Source: an uncultured Chitinophagaceae bacterium (GTDB lineage Bacteria; Bacteroidota; Bacteroidia; Chitinophagales; Chitinophagaceae). From it: DNA of 14,467 bases. Positions 6,876 through 14,042 of this stretch are shown here, piece after piece. How positions within the stretch are numbered: position 1 is the stretch's first letter; each line of letters opens with the position of its first letter. The notes under the pieces were generated by a model. It worked only from the letters and a program-made list of their open reading frames with translations, had not been told where the DNA came from and searched no databases. The translations under genes and the position numbers were made by a program. The DNA is taken from positions 1-14,467 of the forward strand of contig CAMPGT010000078.1 in NCBI GenBank assembly GCA_946885665.1, read 5' to 3'.

Positions 6876-9584
6876 TTACAGGTTAAACGTGATCCATTCC
6901 ACTAATATAAACCCCGAATTCGCTGCTTTTTGTCCGCTGGGTTCAGTATAAACCACATACACATCATGAACTCCGCTAACTGGAGAGATCGGCACATTTA
7001 ATTTTCGCAACGAACGCTTATCAGTGTTTGAAGAAATATCCTTTTCCACTTTAAGACTACCAATTTCTTTCCCATCTGTAGAATCGATCCGTATAGAAAA
7101 GGTGCCGCCTTTTGCCTGCGCATTCAGCTCGAGATCCAACGATTTTATCGCGGTGAGATCTGCCTGCCTGAATCCAATCCAGGAGCCTGTTCCATTGAAT
7201 TGCATTTGCCAGTCTTCCGTTTTTATAACATTGTTCCGGAGTTGTGCGTTGGCGGCACGCAGCCTTGAATTGCGTATATAAAAATATTGGCGTGTATCGT
7301 TGGAGCCTACGCCCTGTTGCTCGCGATCCTTATAACTTACAGCAATAACGTATTCGCCGGGCTCGCCGCGCGTTTTCCTGCTGTCGGCCACTATCTTACC
7401 CGATAACGGCAGCGGTTTCGACAACGATTCGTCATCCTTCAACGATAAGATATAGGCGACAATTTCTTCTGCCCGCTGTTGCGGGATCTGCGGATGCGCC
7501 GACATAGCATGGTCGTTTCCCCACACGCCGCTGCCTCCTTCGATAACCTTCGCAGCAAGTTTTTTTATTGTTGCACTGTCTTTTTTGTAACGCGCCGAAA
7601 TGGCGAGATAGCTTGGGCCAACTGATTTCTGGTCCATCGAATGGCACGCCTTGCAATCGCTTGCCCTTATCGGTTCAAAGTCCGGCTCACCGGGCATTCC
7701 TGTTTCGTGCGACTGCGCCACCATGGTGATGTCGGTGCCCATTGTCGAAAAAGCAATCGTGGCTTTTACGGATGAATCGGGTATCTGTCCGCCGCTGAGG
7801 CTGCCGTCTTCCTTGTCGTTTACCTCTATCTCATATTCAATGGGTCTGTTGGGCCAGTAAAACCCCTTATTACCGTGGCGCACGTTAAAGGTGATTTGCG
7901 GTTCAGCATTGCCTGCCATTATCTGTATGGCGCTTTGCGCCGTTTTACCTTGTTTGTCTTCTGCAACCAACCTGACCTTGTACAAGCCGGGTTTCGAAAA
8001 AGTGAAAGACGGATCGGCTTCCGAAGCTTGCACCCCCTCTCCATCGAAATACCATTTATACTGCAGCGCAGACGAGTCGGGATCGAAAGATCCCTTTGAT
8101 GAAAATTTTACCGTGAGCGGTATGGAGCCCGCTGTTTTGTCGGCAGAGGCCTTCACTATCGGCGACCTGTTGCCGCGGAGATATTCGATTTTATAGAGTC
8201 CCGCATCTGCATTTCTTGCGAACCAGTTGGTGCCGTATTCAAGCACATACAATACTCCGTCGGGACCGATTTCGAGATCGATGGGGTGATGAAAAGTTGT
8301 GCTGCTCATAAAAGGCTCGATGCTGTCCAGCTTCCCATCTTCACCAATGGTCAGCACGTTGATCCAGTCGCGCAGCCATTCGGCTATGAACACTTTGTTA
8401 TTGAAATGCGCATGCAGGTGGCGCGTCGTGTCGTTGATACGGTCCTTGTATTGGCCGGTGTAAAATACCGGTCCGCCGATGGGCGACTTGCCGCCGGTGC
8501 CCAGGTGCGGGAACAGTTTTGACTGATCGTAAGAATACCAGATCAGGGCGCTTTTGGCCGGGGGAAGGTTTTCGAGCCCTGTATTGTTCACGGAATTGTT
8601 GACCGGCTTCTCCGGATCGAAAAAAGGGCCGATCTTTTCCGTGGCAAAATCGAAATCGGCATAAGGCGCATTGGGTCCGGCGAAATACGGCCAGCCAAAG
8701 AAACCCGGTTCCCTGGCGAGGTTCCATTCATCGTAGCTGATGGGTCCCCTTTTCGGATCGTCGATGGTGTTTTGTCCCACATCGCCCCAGTACAGCCATC
8801 CGTTTTTGGGGTCGACGCCAATACGGTAGGGATTGCGGCAGCCCATCACATATATTTCCGGCTTTGTTTTGGGCGTGCCCTCGGGGAAAAGATTTCCTTT
8901 CGGGATAGTGTACGTGCCGTTGGGCTCAGGATGAATGCGGAGTATCTTTCCGCGGAAGTCGTTTGTGTTGCCGGCCGTGCGCTGTGCATCCCAGTATTCG
9001 CGGCCTTTACGTTCATCAATGGAATTGTAGTAGCCGGGGTTATGCGGATTGGTATTGTCGCCAACGGCGATGAATAAATTTTCATCCGGACCGAAAGCAA
9101 GCGATCCGGCAGAGTGGCAACATTCCTTTCGCTGCGTGGGTATTTCCAGCAATATTTTCTCAGCATTCAGGTCGAGCCGCTCCCCTTTCAAAACAAACCT
9201 CGACACACGCTGAATGGGTTTATCACCCGCCGGCGAATAGTAGAAATAGATAAAATTATTGGTGTCAAAATGAGGATCGAGCGCTACGCCCAACAAGCCA
9301 TCCTCAACACCGAAGAACACGGGAATGGAAGAAATTCTTTTCACTTCGTTTGCCGAAGGAACATACATTTTAACGGCGCCTTTCCGTTCGATGATCACGA
9401 CCCTTCCATCGGGAGCTACTGCAATTTCCAGCGGTTCATCAAAGTGGGCGCCCAACTGCGTTTTTACCAGCCTGTTGGTATCGTACGGCTCTTCGTGCAC
9501 AATGCCAGGGGTCATCTCATTTTTACAGGAAAAAATTACTACAGCAAAAAATAGCAGGAAATAACGTACCAATACTTTACACAT
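6876..9584 (-). CDS. PQQ-type sugar dehydrogenase with PKD, cytochrome c and C-terminal beta domain (lipoprotein)
   Basis: This 902-residue multidomain lipoprotein has lipobox IFSC with C20 lipidated. Domains in order: glucose/sorbosone dehydrogenase-type beta-propeller (about 40-465), PKD domain (about 476-556), a linker with a beta-rich region (about 560-635), a cytochrome c domain with haem motif CKACH (644-648) and probable axial M694 in AMSAHP, then a carbohydrate-binding-like beta domain (about 765-902). In the propeller, ECCHSAGSL (154-162) places H157 where soluble PQQ glucose dehydrogenases have their catalytic histidine, next to two adjacent cysteines, C155-C156. The role inferred is periplasmic oxidation of a sugar, with electrons going to the fused haem and then to the respiratory chain. 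PQQ synthesis genes are absent from the window. It starts 2 nt after the uxaB stop, so co-transcription is very likely. PQQ use is inferred from family membership. Confidence 0.9.
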   Translation of the reverse strand: MCKVLVRYFLLFFAVVIFSCKNEMTPGIVHEEPYDTNRLVKTQLGAHFDEPLEIAVAPDGRVVIIERKGAVKMYVPSANEVKRISSIPVFFGVEDGLLGVALDPHFDTNNFIYFYYSPAGDKPIQRVSRFVLKGERLDLNAEKILLEIPTQRKECCHSAGSLAFGPDENLFIAVGDNTNPHNPGYYNSIDERKGREYWDAQRTAGNTNDFRGKILRIHPEPNGTYTIPKGNLFPEGTPKTKPEIYVMGCRNPYRIGVDPKNGWLYWGDVGQNTIDDPKRGPISYDEWNLAREPGFFGWPYFAGPNAPYADFDFATEKIGPFFDPEKPVNNSVNNTGLENLPPAKSALIWYSYDQSKLFPHLGTGGKSPIGGPVFYTGQYKDRINDTTRHLHAHFNNKVFIAEWLRDWINVLTIGEDGKLDSIEPFMSSTTFHHPIDLEIGPDGVLYVLEYGTNWFARNADAGLYKIEYLRGNRSPIVKASADKTAGSIPLTVKFSSKGSFDPDSSALQYKWYFDGEGVQASEADPSFTFSKPGLYKVRLVAEDKQGKTAQSAIQIMAGNAEPQITFNVRHGNKGFYWPNRPIEYEIEVNDKEDGSLSGGQIPDSSVKATIAFSTMGTDITMVAQSHETGMPGEPDFEPIRASDCKACHSMDQKSVGPSYLAISARYKKDSATIKKLAAKVIEGGSGVWGNDHAMSAHPQIPQQRAEEIVAYILSLKDDESLSKPLPLSGKIVADSRKTRGEPGEYVIAVSYKDREQQGVGSNDTRQYFYIRNSRLRAANAQLRNNVIKTEDWQMQFNGTGSWIGFRQADLTAIKSLDLELNAQAKGGTFSIRIDSTDGKEIGSLKVEKDISSNTDKRSLRKLNVPISPVSGVHDVYVVYTEPSGQKAANSGFILVEWITFNL

Positions 9585-9586
9585 AA

Positions 9587-11101
9587 TTACTGCGGGACCA
9601 AAATGGTTTTTAATTTTTTAAATTGAACGCCTTCCGACATCATCTTTTCCAGTATGTTTTCTACCGCTGCGGCAAATGGAGCGAGCGCGTTCAAATCTTC
9701 CCCCCACAATTTATCGTTACCCAAAACCCGGCGCACGATTTGCGCAGGAGACGATTCCTGCTGCCACAATTCGTAAAAAAATTCAGCATGATCGTCGTTG
9801 ATGGCATACTGCCTGCCATCCAGCGATCCATAGAAGGTGCCATTTTCTTTTTTCACTGCCCGCATGAACAGGATGTATGCAGCAAAGCCCATCGACATGC
9901 AGGGCGCCGCAGCATGATGCAGTTCATGATATCGTTTCAGCGCAGGCAGGTTCCTGTTGCGCATCTTGGTAGTGCATTGAAAAGTGATGTTCAGCCAAAG
10001 ATGCCGAAGGTAGGGATTACTGAACCTGTCGAGCACTTTGGTGCCAAAGTCATTGATTTGTTGTGAAGGCACATTGGCGGGCATCGCCGAACCGATTTCG
10101 CTAAGCATGATGGTGCGCACAAACTGGTAAAAGTCCGGGTTGTCCATCGCTTCCTTCACCGTTTCAAAACCGGAGAGGAAGGCAAGACAGGCGCTGAAGG
10201 TGTGCGTTCCGTTCAGCAAATGCAGTTTCAGCGATTTGTAAATGTCGATATCAGGCTCAACAAAAACGCCATCGTCGGCACCGGTAAAACTGAGTATGCG
10301 GGCCGTTTCTTCGTCGCCTTCTATTGCCCACAACCGGTAATCCTCGCACATGGTTAACAGGGCATCCTCGTAGCCGATCTCTTTTTGCAGCTCCTGCAAT
10401 ATTTCATCGCCGGGATCTTTCGTAACGATGCGGTCAACGAGAGAATTGCAAAAACGCACCGAGCCGTTCAGCCATTCGACGAAATCGCTTTCCAGTTGGT
10501 TGTGTTCCGCCAATTCATTGACGATGCCTTTTAATTTCGTGCCGTTTTCTGTGAGGAGTTCGGTGGGAATCACTACAAGCCTGGAATCGGCGCTTCCGCG
10601 GAAGTGCTGGTAACGCCTGTAAAGAACGGCAAGCAATTTTGCGGGGTACGACGAAGGAGGGTCCGCGGTAATGGATTCCTTCACCAACTGCAATCCCACT
10701 TCGGTAGTGTTTGATATTATTACCTGGAGAGAAGGGCTCTCTGCCAGCGCAAGAACCTCCTGCCATTGCGATTTTGCAGAAAGCACGCGGCTGATGGCGC
10801 TGTTGATGATATTTTCTTCAACAATATTTTCATTGTTAATTCCTCTTGAACAGATGGTGTAGAGATTATCCTGTTTGGAGAAGGCATCTGCATCGCCGGC
10901 AGCGGTGGATTTGACCACCACGATCCGTCCGTTGAAGATGCCCTGCCTGTTCGCCTTGTCGATGAAATAGTCGCAAAGTCCGCGGAGCAGCACCCCTGTG
11001 CCAAACTGCAGCACTTTTTCGGGCAGAGAAAAAATATTATCGGTTGGTTGTTCTGCTTTTTTTCCCGCAAGGTTCGGCAGTGCTTTTTTTGAAAGTTGCA
11101 T
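9587..11101 (-). CDS. uxaB: Tagaturonate reductase (altronate oxidoreductase)
   Basis: This 504-residue member of the polyol-specific long-chain dehydrogenase family should interconvert D-tagaturonate and D-altronate with NAD(H) in the cytoplasm, a step of galacturonate catabolism. Visible features are an N-terminal nucleotide-binding region with VLQFGTGVLLRGL (about 30-42), NTTEVGL (about 131-137), and the family active-site pattern K-x4-N-G-x-H as KLHLLNGTH (K292, N297, H300). Length is close to E. coli UxaB (483). ATG at 11101 is chosen; an in-frame ATG at 11158 would extend 44 nt into the upstream mutS-like gene. The 13-nt gap upstream and 2-nt gap downstream put it firmly in the operon. 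Partner enzymes UxaC, UxaA and the KDG kinase and aldolase are not in the window. Fructuronate or mannitol reductase is the alternative, but the N-terminal sequence fits the UxaB branch better. Confidence 0.87.
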   Translation of the reverse strand: MQLSKKALPNLAGKKAEQPTDNIFSLPEKVLQFGTGVLLRGLCDYFIDKANRQGIFNGRIVVVKSTAAGDADAFSKQDNLYTICSRGINNENIVEENIINSAISRVLSAKSQWQEVLALAESPSLQVIISNTTEVGLQLVKESITADPPSSYPAKLLAVLYRRYQHFRGSADSRLVVIPTELLTENGTKLKGIVNELAEHNQLESDFVEWLNGSVRFCNSLVDRIVTKDPGDEILQELQKEIGYEDALLTMCEDYRLWAIEGDEETARILSFTGADDGVFVEPDIDIYKSLKLHLLNGTHTFSACLAFLSGFETVKEAMDNPDFYQFVRTIMLSEIGSAMPANVPSQQINDFGTKVLDRFSNPYLRHLWLNITFQCTTKMRNRNLPALKRYHELHHAAAPCMSMGFAAYILFMRAVKKENGTFYGSLDGRQYAINDDHAEFFYELWQQESSPAQIVRRVLGNDKLWGEDLNALAPFAAAVENILEKMMSEGVQFKKLKTILVPQ

Positions 11102-11114
11102 CCGGATTTCACTT

Positions 11115-12899
11115 TTAAGTGGAGATGATTCCCATTTTTTGCATGAGAAAGGTAGCATTTTTATTGGTCGCTATGCCATCGTGCAGCCGGTAATCAAATA
11201 ACAATTCTCCATTTTCTATTTTGCTTTCGAAACAATAATTGCTGATGAGGGAAGGATAAATATTTTCGAGTTCGCTGAGCGACAGGTCGTGCGTCGCGAA
11301 AATTGCCAGGCAATTGTGCGATATCAATTTCCTGATGAGCGCTTCTGATCCATGTGTTTTATCGGATGAATTGGTACCTCTCAACACCTCGTCGATCAAC
11401 ACGAGGGCGGGCGTTCGGGTTTCAAGCTCACTGATGATTTTCCTGAGGCGTTTCAGTTCGGCCATGAAGTAGGAAGTATGCTCCTGCAGCGAGTCGCTGA
11501 TGCGAATGGACGTGAGGATCCTCATGGTTGTGCAGGTAAACTGCTGTGCACATACCGGTGCGCCGCATTGCGCGAGCAACAGGTTGATGCCAACGGTTCT
11601 CAGAAATGTTGATTTTCCCGACATGTTCGAACCGGTTACCAGCATCATTTTTTCGGACCTGCCGATAGAAAAATCGTTGCTCACCGATTCGGCCTCGGGG
11701 ATAAGCGGATGCGCCATGGCGGTGGCAGCGATGAGTGGCCCGCCTTCGGCGATGGTTGGATAAACGTATTGCGGGTGATTGTAAGCAAAGGTGGCGAAGG
11801 AGTTGAGCATTTCTATTTCGCCCACTGCACCGATCCAGTCCTGAAAACGGTTGCGGTTGGTGAGTTTCCATTTTTCGAGCGCAATCATGCAGTGGATATC
11901 GTAGACCGCGAGACTGTTCAAAATAAAGTTAACCGCCAGGTTTGACCGTTGATCGAAAAACGACGTGAGCCGCGATAATTTTTTTATTTGATGTTTACCA
12001 TCGGATGCCGTGGCGGATAACTTTTGAAGCAACGATGACGATCCCGCTGCAGTGCGATGAAATTCTCTCAGAACGGTGGAATATTGGTCGAGCGTGGATT
12101 GCTTTTTGCCGATGAGCAGGTGCTGCCCATGGATATACTTTCCATGCAGGCCGATAAACAGCCAGCTCACCAGCACGCCGGTGCCAATTGGTATCGGATT
12201 ATTACTGTCGAGATAAAAAAGAAGTGCACCTATATTGAAAACCGGCAGGAGCAATCGGAGTATCTGAACCCATGCCGTATTGTGCAGCCGTCCCTGGGTG
12301 GTGATCCACTCGCCGATTTCGGTGGTGCCGCCTTCATTTTCATCGCGAAGCAAACCATATGCGGTGATCCATTGGCGCTGCTGCACCTGCGGCGACAATT
12401 GCCTGATGGCTTCCTGCTGCTCCCTGATAATTTGCGTGTCGTCGAATGGCGCATCCAGTAACTGCATCAGCCGTGCGGCGCCATGAGTGGTTGTGGTGCG
12501 GTTCAGGAAATGATAGAGCGATCTCTCACCGAAAATATCCAGGTCATCGGCATACAGCGAGCCCTGCCGGTGGGCATGTCCGTTATCAAAACGATTTGCC
12601 CCGCCTTTCAACATGGAGGCTTCGTTATCGTTGATGAACAGCAACTTTTCAGCGAGCTTTTTTGCTGAGGCGAGGTTTGCCGAAACGCGCAGCAGGAGCA
12701 GGAAGAGTATAATGCCGATAAACGTGAAAATCAGCCAGTTATGTCCCGGATAACGAAAATGAAAATAAACGGAGAATGCAACAAGAATGAAAACGGTGAG
12801 TCTTGACAACGATACCCGGAGGAGACGTTTTTTAAGGCGGCTGATCTCGCCTGCCAGCCGGCTGGCAGTGGTAGCATAATATGCAGCAGCTAATTGCAT
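11115..12899 (-). CDS. Membrane-anchored MutS-family ATPase
   Basis: This 594-residue protein has the MutS core and ATPase domains without the mismatch-reading N-terminal domains. The ATPase part (about 380-594) has Walker A GSNMSGKST (423-431), the helix with RISDSLQEHTSYFMAEL (466-482), Walker B LVLIDEVLRGT (499-509; D503, E504) and the switch histidine in FATHD (H537). Unlike true MutS, two hydrophobic segments lie near the N-terminus (about 34-50 and 54-72), with further hydrophobic stretches at about 211-229 and 238-252 inside the lever/core region, so it is probably held in the inner membrane. Bacteroidota commonly carry such short MutS-like paralogues of unknown role; canonical mismatch repair is unlikely. 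It is the first gene of the operon, 13 nt before uxaB, and diverges from the CHRD lipoprotein gene. No functional link to the sugar genes is evident. Confidence 0.88.
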   Translation of the reverse strand: MQLAAAYYATTASRLAGEISRLKKRLLRVSLSRLTVFILVAFSVYFHFRYPGHNWLIFTFIGIILFLLLLRVSANLASAKKLAEKLLFINDNEASMLKGGANRFDNGHAHRQGSLYADDLDIFGERSLYHFLNRTTTTHGAARLMQLLDAPFDDTQIIREQQEAIRQLSPQVQQRQWITAYGLLRDENEGGTTEIGEWITTQGRLHNTAWVQILRLLLPVFNIGALLFYLDSNNPIPIGTGVLVSWLFIGLHGKYIHGQHLLIGKKQSTLDQYSTVLREFHRTAAGSSSLLQKLSATASDGKHQIKKLSRLTSFFDQRSNLAVNFILNSLAVYDIHCMIALEKWKLTNRNRFQDWIGAVGEIEMLNSFATFAYNHPQYVYPTIAEGGPLIAATAMAHPLIPEAESVSNDFSIGRSEKMMLVTGSNMSGKSTFLRTVGINLLLAQCGAPVCAQQFTCTTMRILTSIRISDSLQEHTSYFMAELKRLRKIISELETRTPALVLIDEVLRGTNSSDKTHGSEALIRKLISHNCLAIFATHDLSLSELENIYPSLISNYCFESKIENGELLFDYRLHDGIATNKNATFLMQKMGIIST

Positions 12900-12912
12900 A
12901 CTGCAACATATC

Positions 12913-12920
12913 TATTTTTG
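12913..12920 (+). promoter_or_regulatory. Probable -7 box (TAnnTTTG) for the CHRD lipoprotein gene
   Basis: TATTTTTG matches the Bacteroidota primary-sigma -7 consensus TAnnTTTG exactly. A TTG at 12894-12896 lies 16 nt upstream, somewhat close for the usual -33 element. It would give a 5' leader of about 60 nt before the ATG at 12987. The divergent mutS-like operon must also start in or beside this 87-nt region; the best minus-strand match is a weaker TACATTTT at 12981-12974. Confidence 0.4.
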
Positions 12921-12986
12921 AGGATAATTAAAGCCAGGGATTATCTACCTTCAAATATCTTTTTCATTCACAAAAAATGTATTGCC

Positions 12987-13499
12987 ATGAAAAAATTCCT
13001 GTACGTAGCTTTTAGTTGTTCCCTGTTTAGCCTTGTTGCCTGCGGCGATGGCGCCGGTACTGATGAAACATCAGACATGGACACCAGCACCGCAATGACC
13101 GACAACAGCACTGCTGCTGCAAACAGTGTGATGACAAAAACACTCGACCTCAGCTCATCGCAGGAAGTGCCTGCCAACAACAGTGCAGCAAAGGGAACAG
13201 TAGATGTTACCTATAACAAAGACAGCAAGACGCTCAGCTATACGGTCAAATACAGCGATCTTACCGACAAAGCCTCAATGGCGCACATTCACGGCACCGC
13301 CGCTAAGGGCGCGAACGCCGGTGTGAAAGTTGACCTCACGCCGAAGTTGGAAAAAGAAACTTCGGGCACGTTTAGTGATTCTGTAAAAATTGAAGATAGT
13401 GGCATCAAGGAAGACAGCCTTCTTTCGGGCTTTTATTACTTCAATATACACACGCCAAAACATCCTGGTGGAGAGATAAGGGCGCAGATAGAATTTTAA
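12987..13499 (+). CDS. CHRD-domain lipoprotein
   Basis: This 170-residue lipoprotein begins MKKFLYVAFSCSLFSLVAC, with lipidated cysteine at 19. An acidic and Ser/Thr/Asn-rich linker (about 20-50) precedes a single CHRD domain (about 54-170), recognised by LDLSSSQEVPANNSAAKG near its start, SMAHIHGTAAKGANAG in the middle, and YYFNIHTPKHPGGEIRAQI at the end. CHRD domains occur in chordin and in many bacterial surface proteins; a biochemical role in bacteria is not established, and the conserved histidines suggest but do not prove metal or ligand binding. The frame is open back to 12894, but the ATG at 12987 is the sensible start because it begins the signal peptide directly. The gene stands alone, divergent from the sugar operon, and ends 12 nt before the composite repeat. 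Confidence 0.9.
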   Translation: MKKFLYVAFSCSLFSLVACGDGAGTDETSDMDTSTAMTDNSTAAANSVMTKTLDLSSSQEVPANNSAAKGTVDVTYNKDSKTLSYTVKYSDLTDKASMAHIHGTAAKGANAGVKVDLTPKLEKETSGTFSDSVKIEDSGIKEDSLLSGFYYFNIHTPKHPGGEIRAQIEF

Positions 13500-13511
13500 G
13501 TTTTGAGATCG

Positions 13512-13670
13512 GGTCCACCCCCGGCGCTCCGCGCCACCCCCGCCAGCGGGGGATACAGGGGTGCAAGCAGCCTATCCCCCGCCAGCGGGGAGAGCGGCAA
13601 TGGGCAATCGGCAATGCCTATCCCCCGCTGGCGGGGGTGGTCCCGACGAAGGAGGGACCGGGGGTGGACC
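13512..13670. repeat. Composite GC-rich palindromic element with 13-bp terminal inverted repeats (copy B)
   Basis: The element starts with GGTCCACCCCCGG (13512-13524) and ends with its exact reverse complement CCGGGGGTGGACC (13658-13670). The left half repeats copy A at 382: a GGCGC-TCC-GCGCC hairpin (13523-13535), box CCCCCGCCAGCGGGGG (13537-13552), then a second box (13576-13590). Three GGCAATS heptamers (13596-13616) follow, then an inverted box CCCCCGCTGGCGGGGG (13622-13637). The right half has the same arms in reverse, but its centre is a different hairpin, GGTCCC...GGGACC (13639-13644 with 13654-13659). It lies between convergent genes and touches the TGA of the DUF486 gene. Open frames across it in several phases are by-products of the GC-rich repeat. 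It may act as a bidirectional terminator or be a non-autonomous mobile element. Confidence 0.88.
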
Positions 13671-14042
13671 TCAATTCTTAAAAATAAAATAAACCGCCGC
13701 AATCAGCAGCCCGAACCCGATAAAATGGTTCAACGTAAAAGTTGAGGTCCGGAAAACGATAGTGGAAAAGATAACGAAAACGGCAAGCGTGATGACCTCC
13801 TGTAGGACCTTCAGTTCAAGCAGCGAAAAAGGTCCGCCGAACTCCTGCGAGCCGAGCCGGTTGGCCGGTACCTGGAAGCAGTATTCAAAAAAAGCGATCC
13901 CCCAGCTCAGGAGGATGATCGCCCAAATAGGCGTGGAAGAATGAGCCGAAGCCTTGTTAAAGAATTTAAGGTGGCCGTACCAGGCCACGGTCATGAAGAC
14001 ATTTGAAACCACCAGTAAAAAAGCCGGCACAAAAAATCTCAC
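13671..14042 (-). CDS. DUF486 (DMT-family) small membrane protein
   Basis: This 123-residue protein has four hydrophobic segments (about 3-21, 38-56, 78-97, 103-121). The opening LLVVSNVFMTVAWYGHLKF is characteristic of DUF486 proteins, a four-helix group related to the drug/metabolite transporter superfamily. Function is unknown; small size suggests it works as an oligomer if it is a transporter. The start is a GTG at 14042 that overlaps the TGA of the upstream gene as GTGA. It is preferred over the internal ATG because the family signature begins before that ATG. The stop codon directly adjoins the end of the composite repeat. Confidence 0.88.
   Translation of the reverse strand: MRFFVPAFLLVVSNVFMTVAWYGHLKFFNKASAHSSTPIWAIILLSWGIAFFEYCFQVPANRLGSQEFGGPFSLLELKVLQEVITLAVFVIFSTIVFRTSTFTLNHFIGFGLLIAAVYFIFKN

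Larger units (their letters stand above)
464..12899 (-). other. Seven-gene minus-strand operon (mutS-like to nagX-like)
   Basis: Seven genes follow each other on the minus strand. Gaps, in transcription order, are 13, 2, 23, 25 and 152 nt, ending in a 4-nt ATGA overlap. The short gaps support co-transcription from a promoter in or before 12900-12986. The 152-nt gap (3931-4082) carries heptamer tandem arrays and could hold an internal promoter: on the minus strand, 3978-3971 reads AAGTTTTG, one mismatch from the Bacteroidota box TAnnTTTG and about 40 nt before the peptidase start, but no clear -33 element is seen. Whether the last two genes form a separate unit is therefore open. Confidence 0.6.

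Noticed and set aside
11102..11158. Longer start for uxaB at 11158
   Set aside because: It would overlap the mutS-like gene by 44 nt and adds residues not expected in the family; ATG at 11101 gives a normal N-terminus.
464..12899. Classical polysaccharide utilisation locus
   Set aside because: No SusC/SusD pair, sensor/regulator or transporter is present in the window, so only the broader term sugar-utilisation operon is supported.
12894..12986. N-terminal extension of the CHRD lipoprotein from 12894
   Set aside because: The extension would bury the signal peptide 31 residues into the protein and overlap the start of the divergent mutS-like gene and the promoter region.
13512..13670. CRISPR-like array
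   Set aside because: The boxes are self-palindromic, occur in both orientations, and have spacers of unequal length and partly repeated content; no cas genes are nearby.
13512..13670. Complete insertion sequence
   Set aside because: It has terminal inverted repeats but is only 159 bp, has no transposase, and no flanking target duplication is evident (left flank GATCG, right flank TCAAT).
13496..13745. Overlapping open frames on both strands across the repeat
   Set aside because: Their products (runs of P, G, A, R) come from translating the GC-rich palindromic boxes, and they run into the CHRD or DUF486 genes; no start context or family match.
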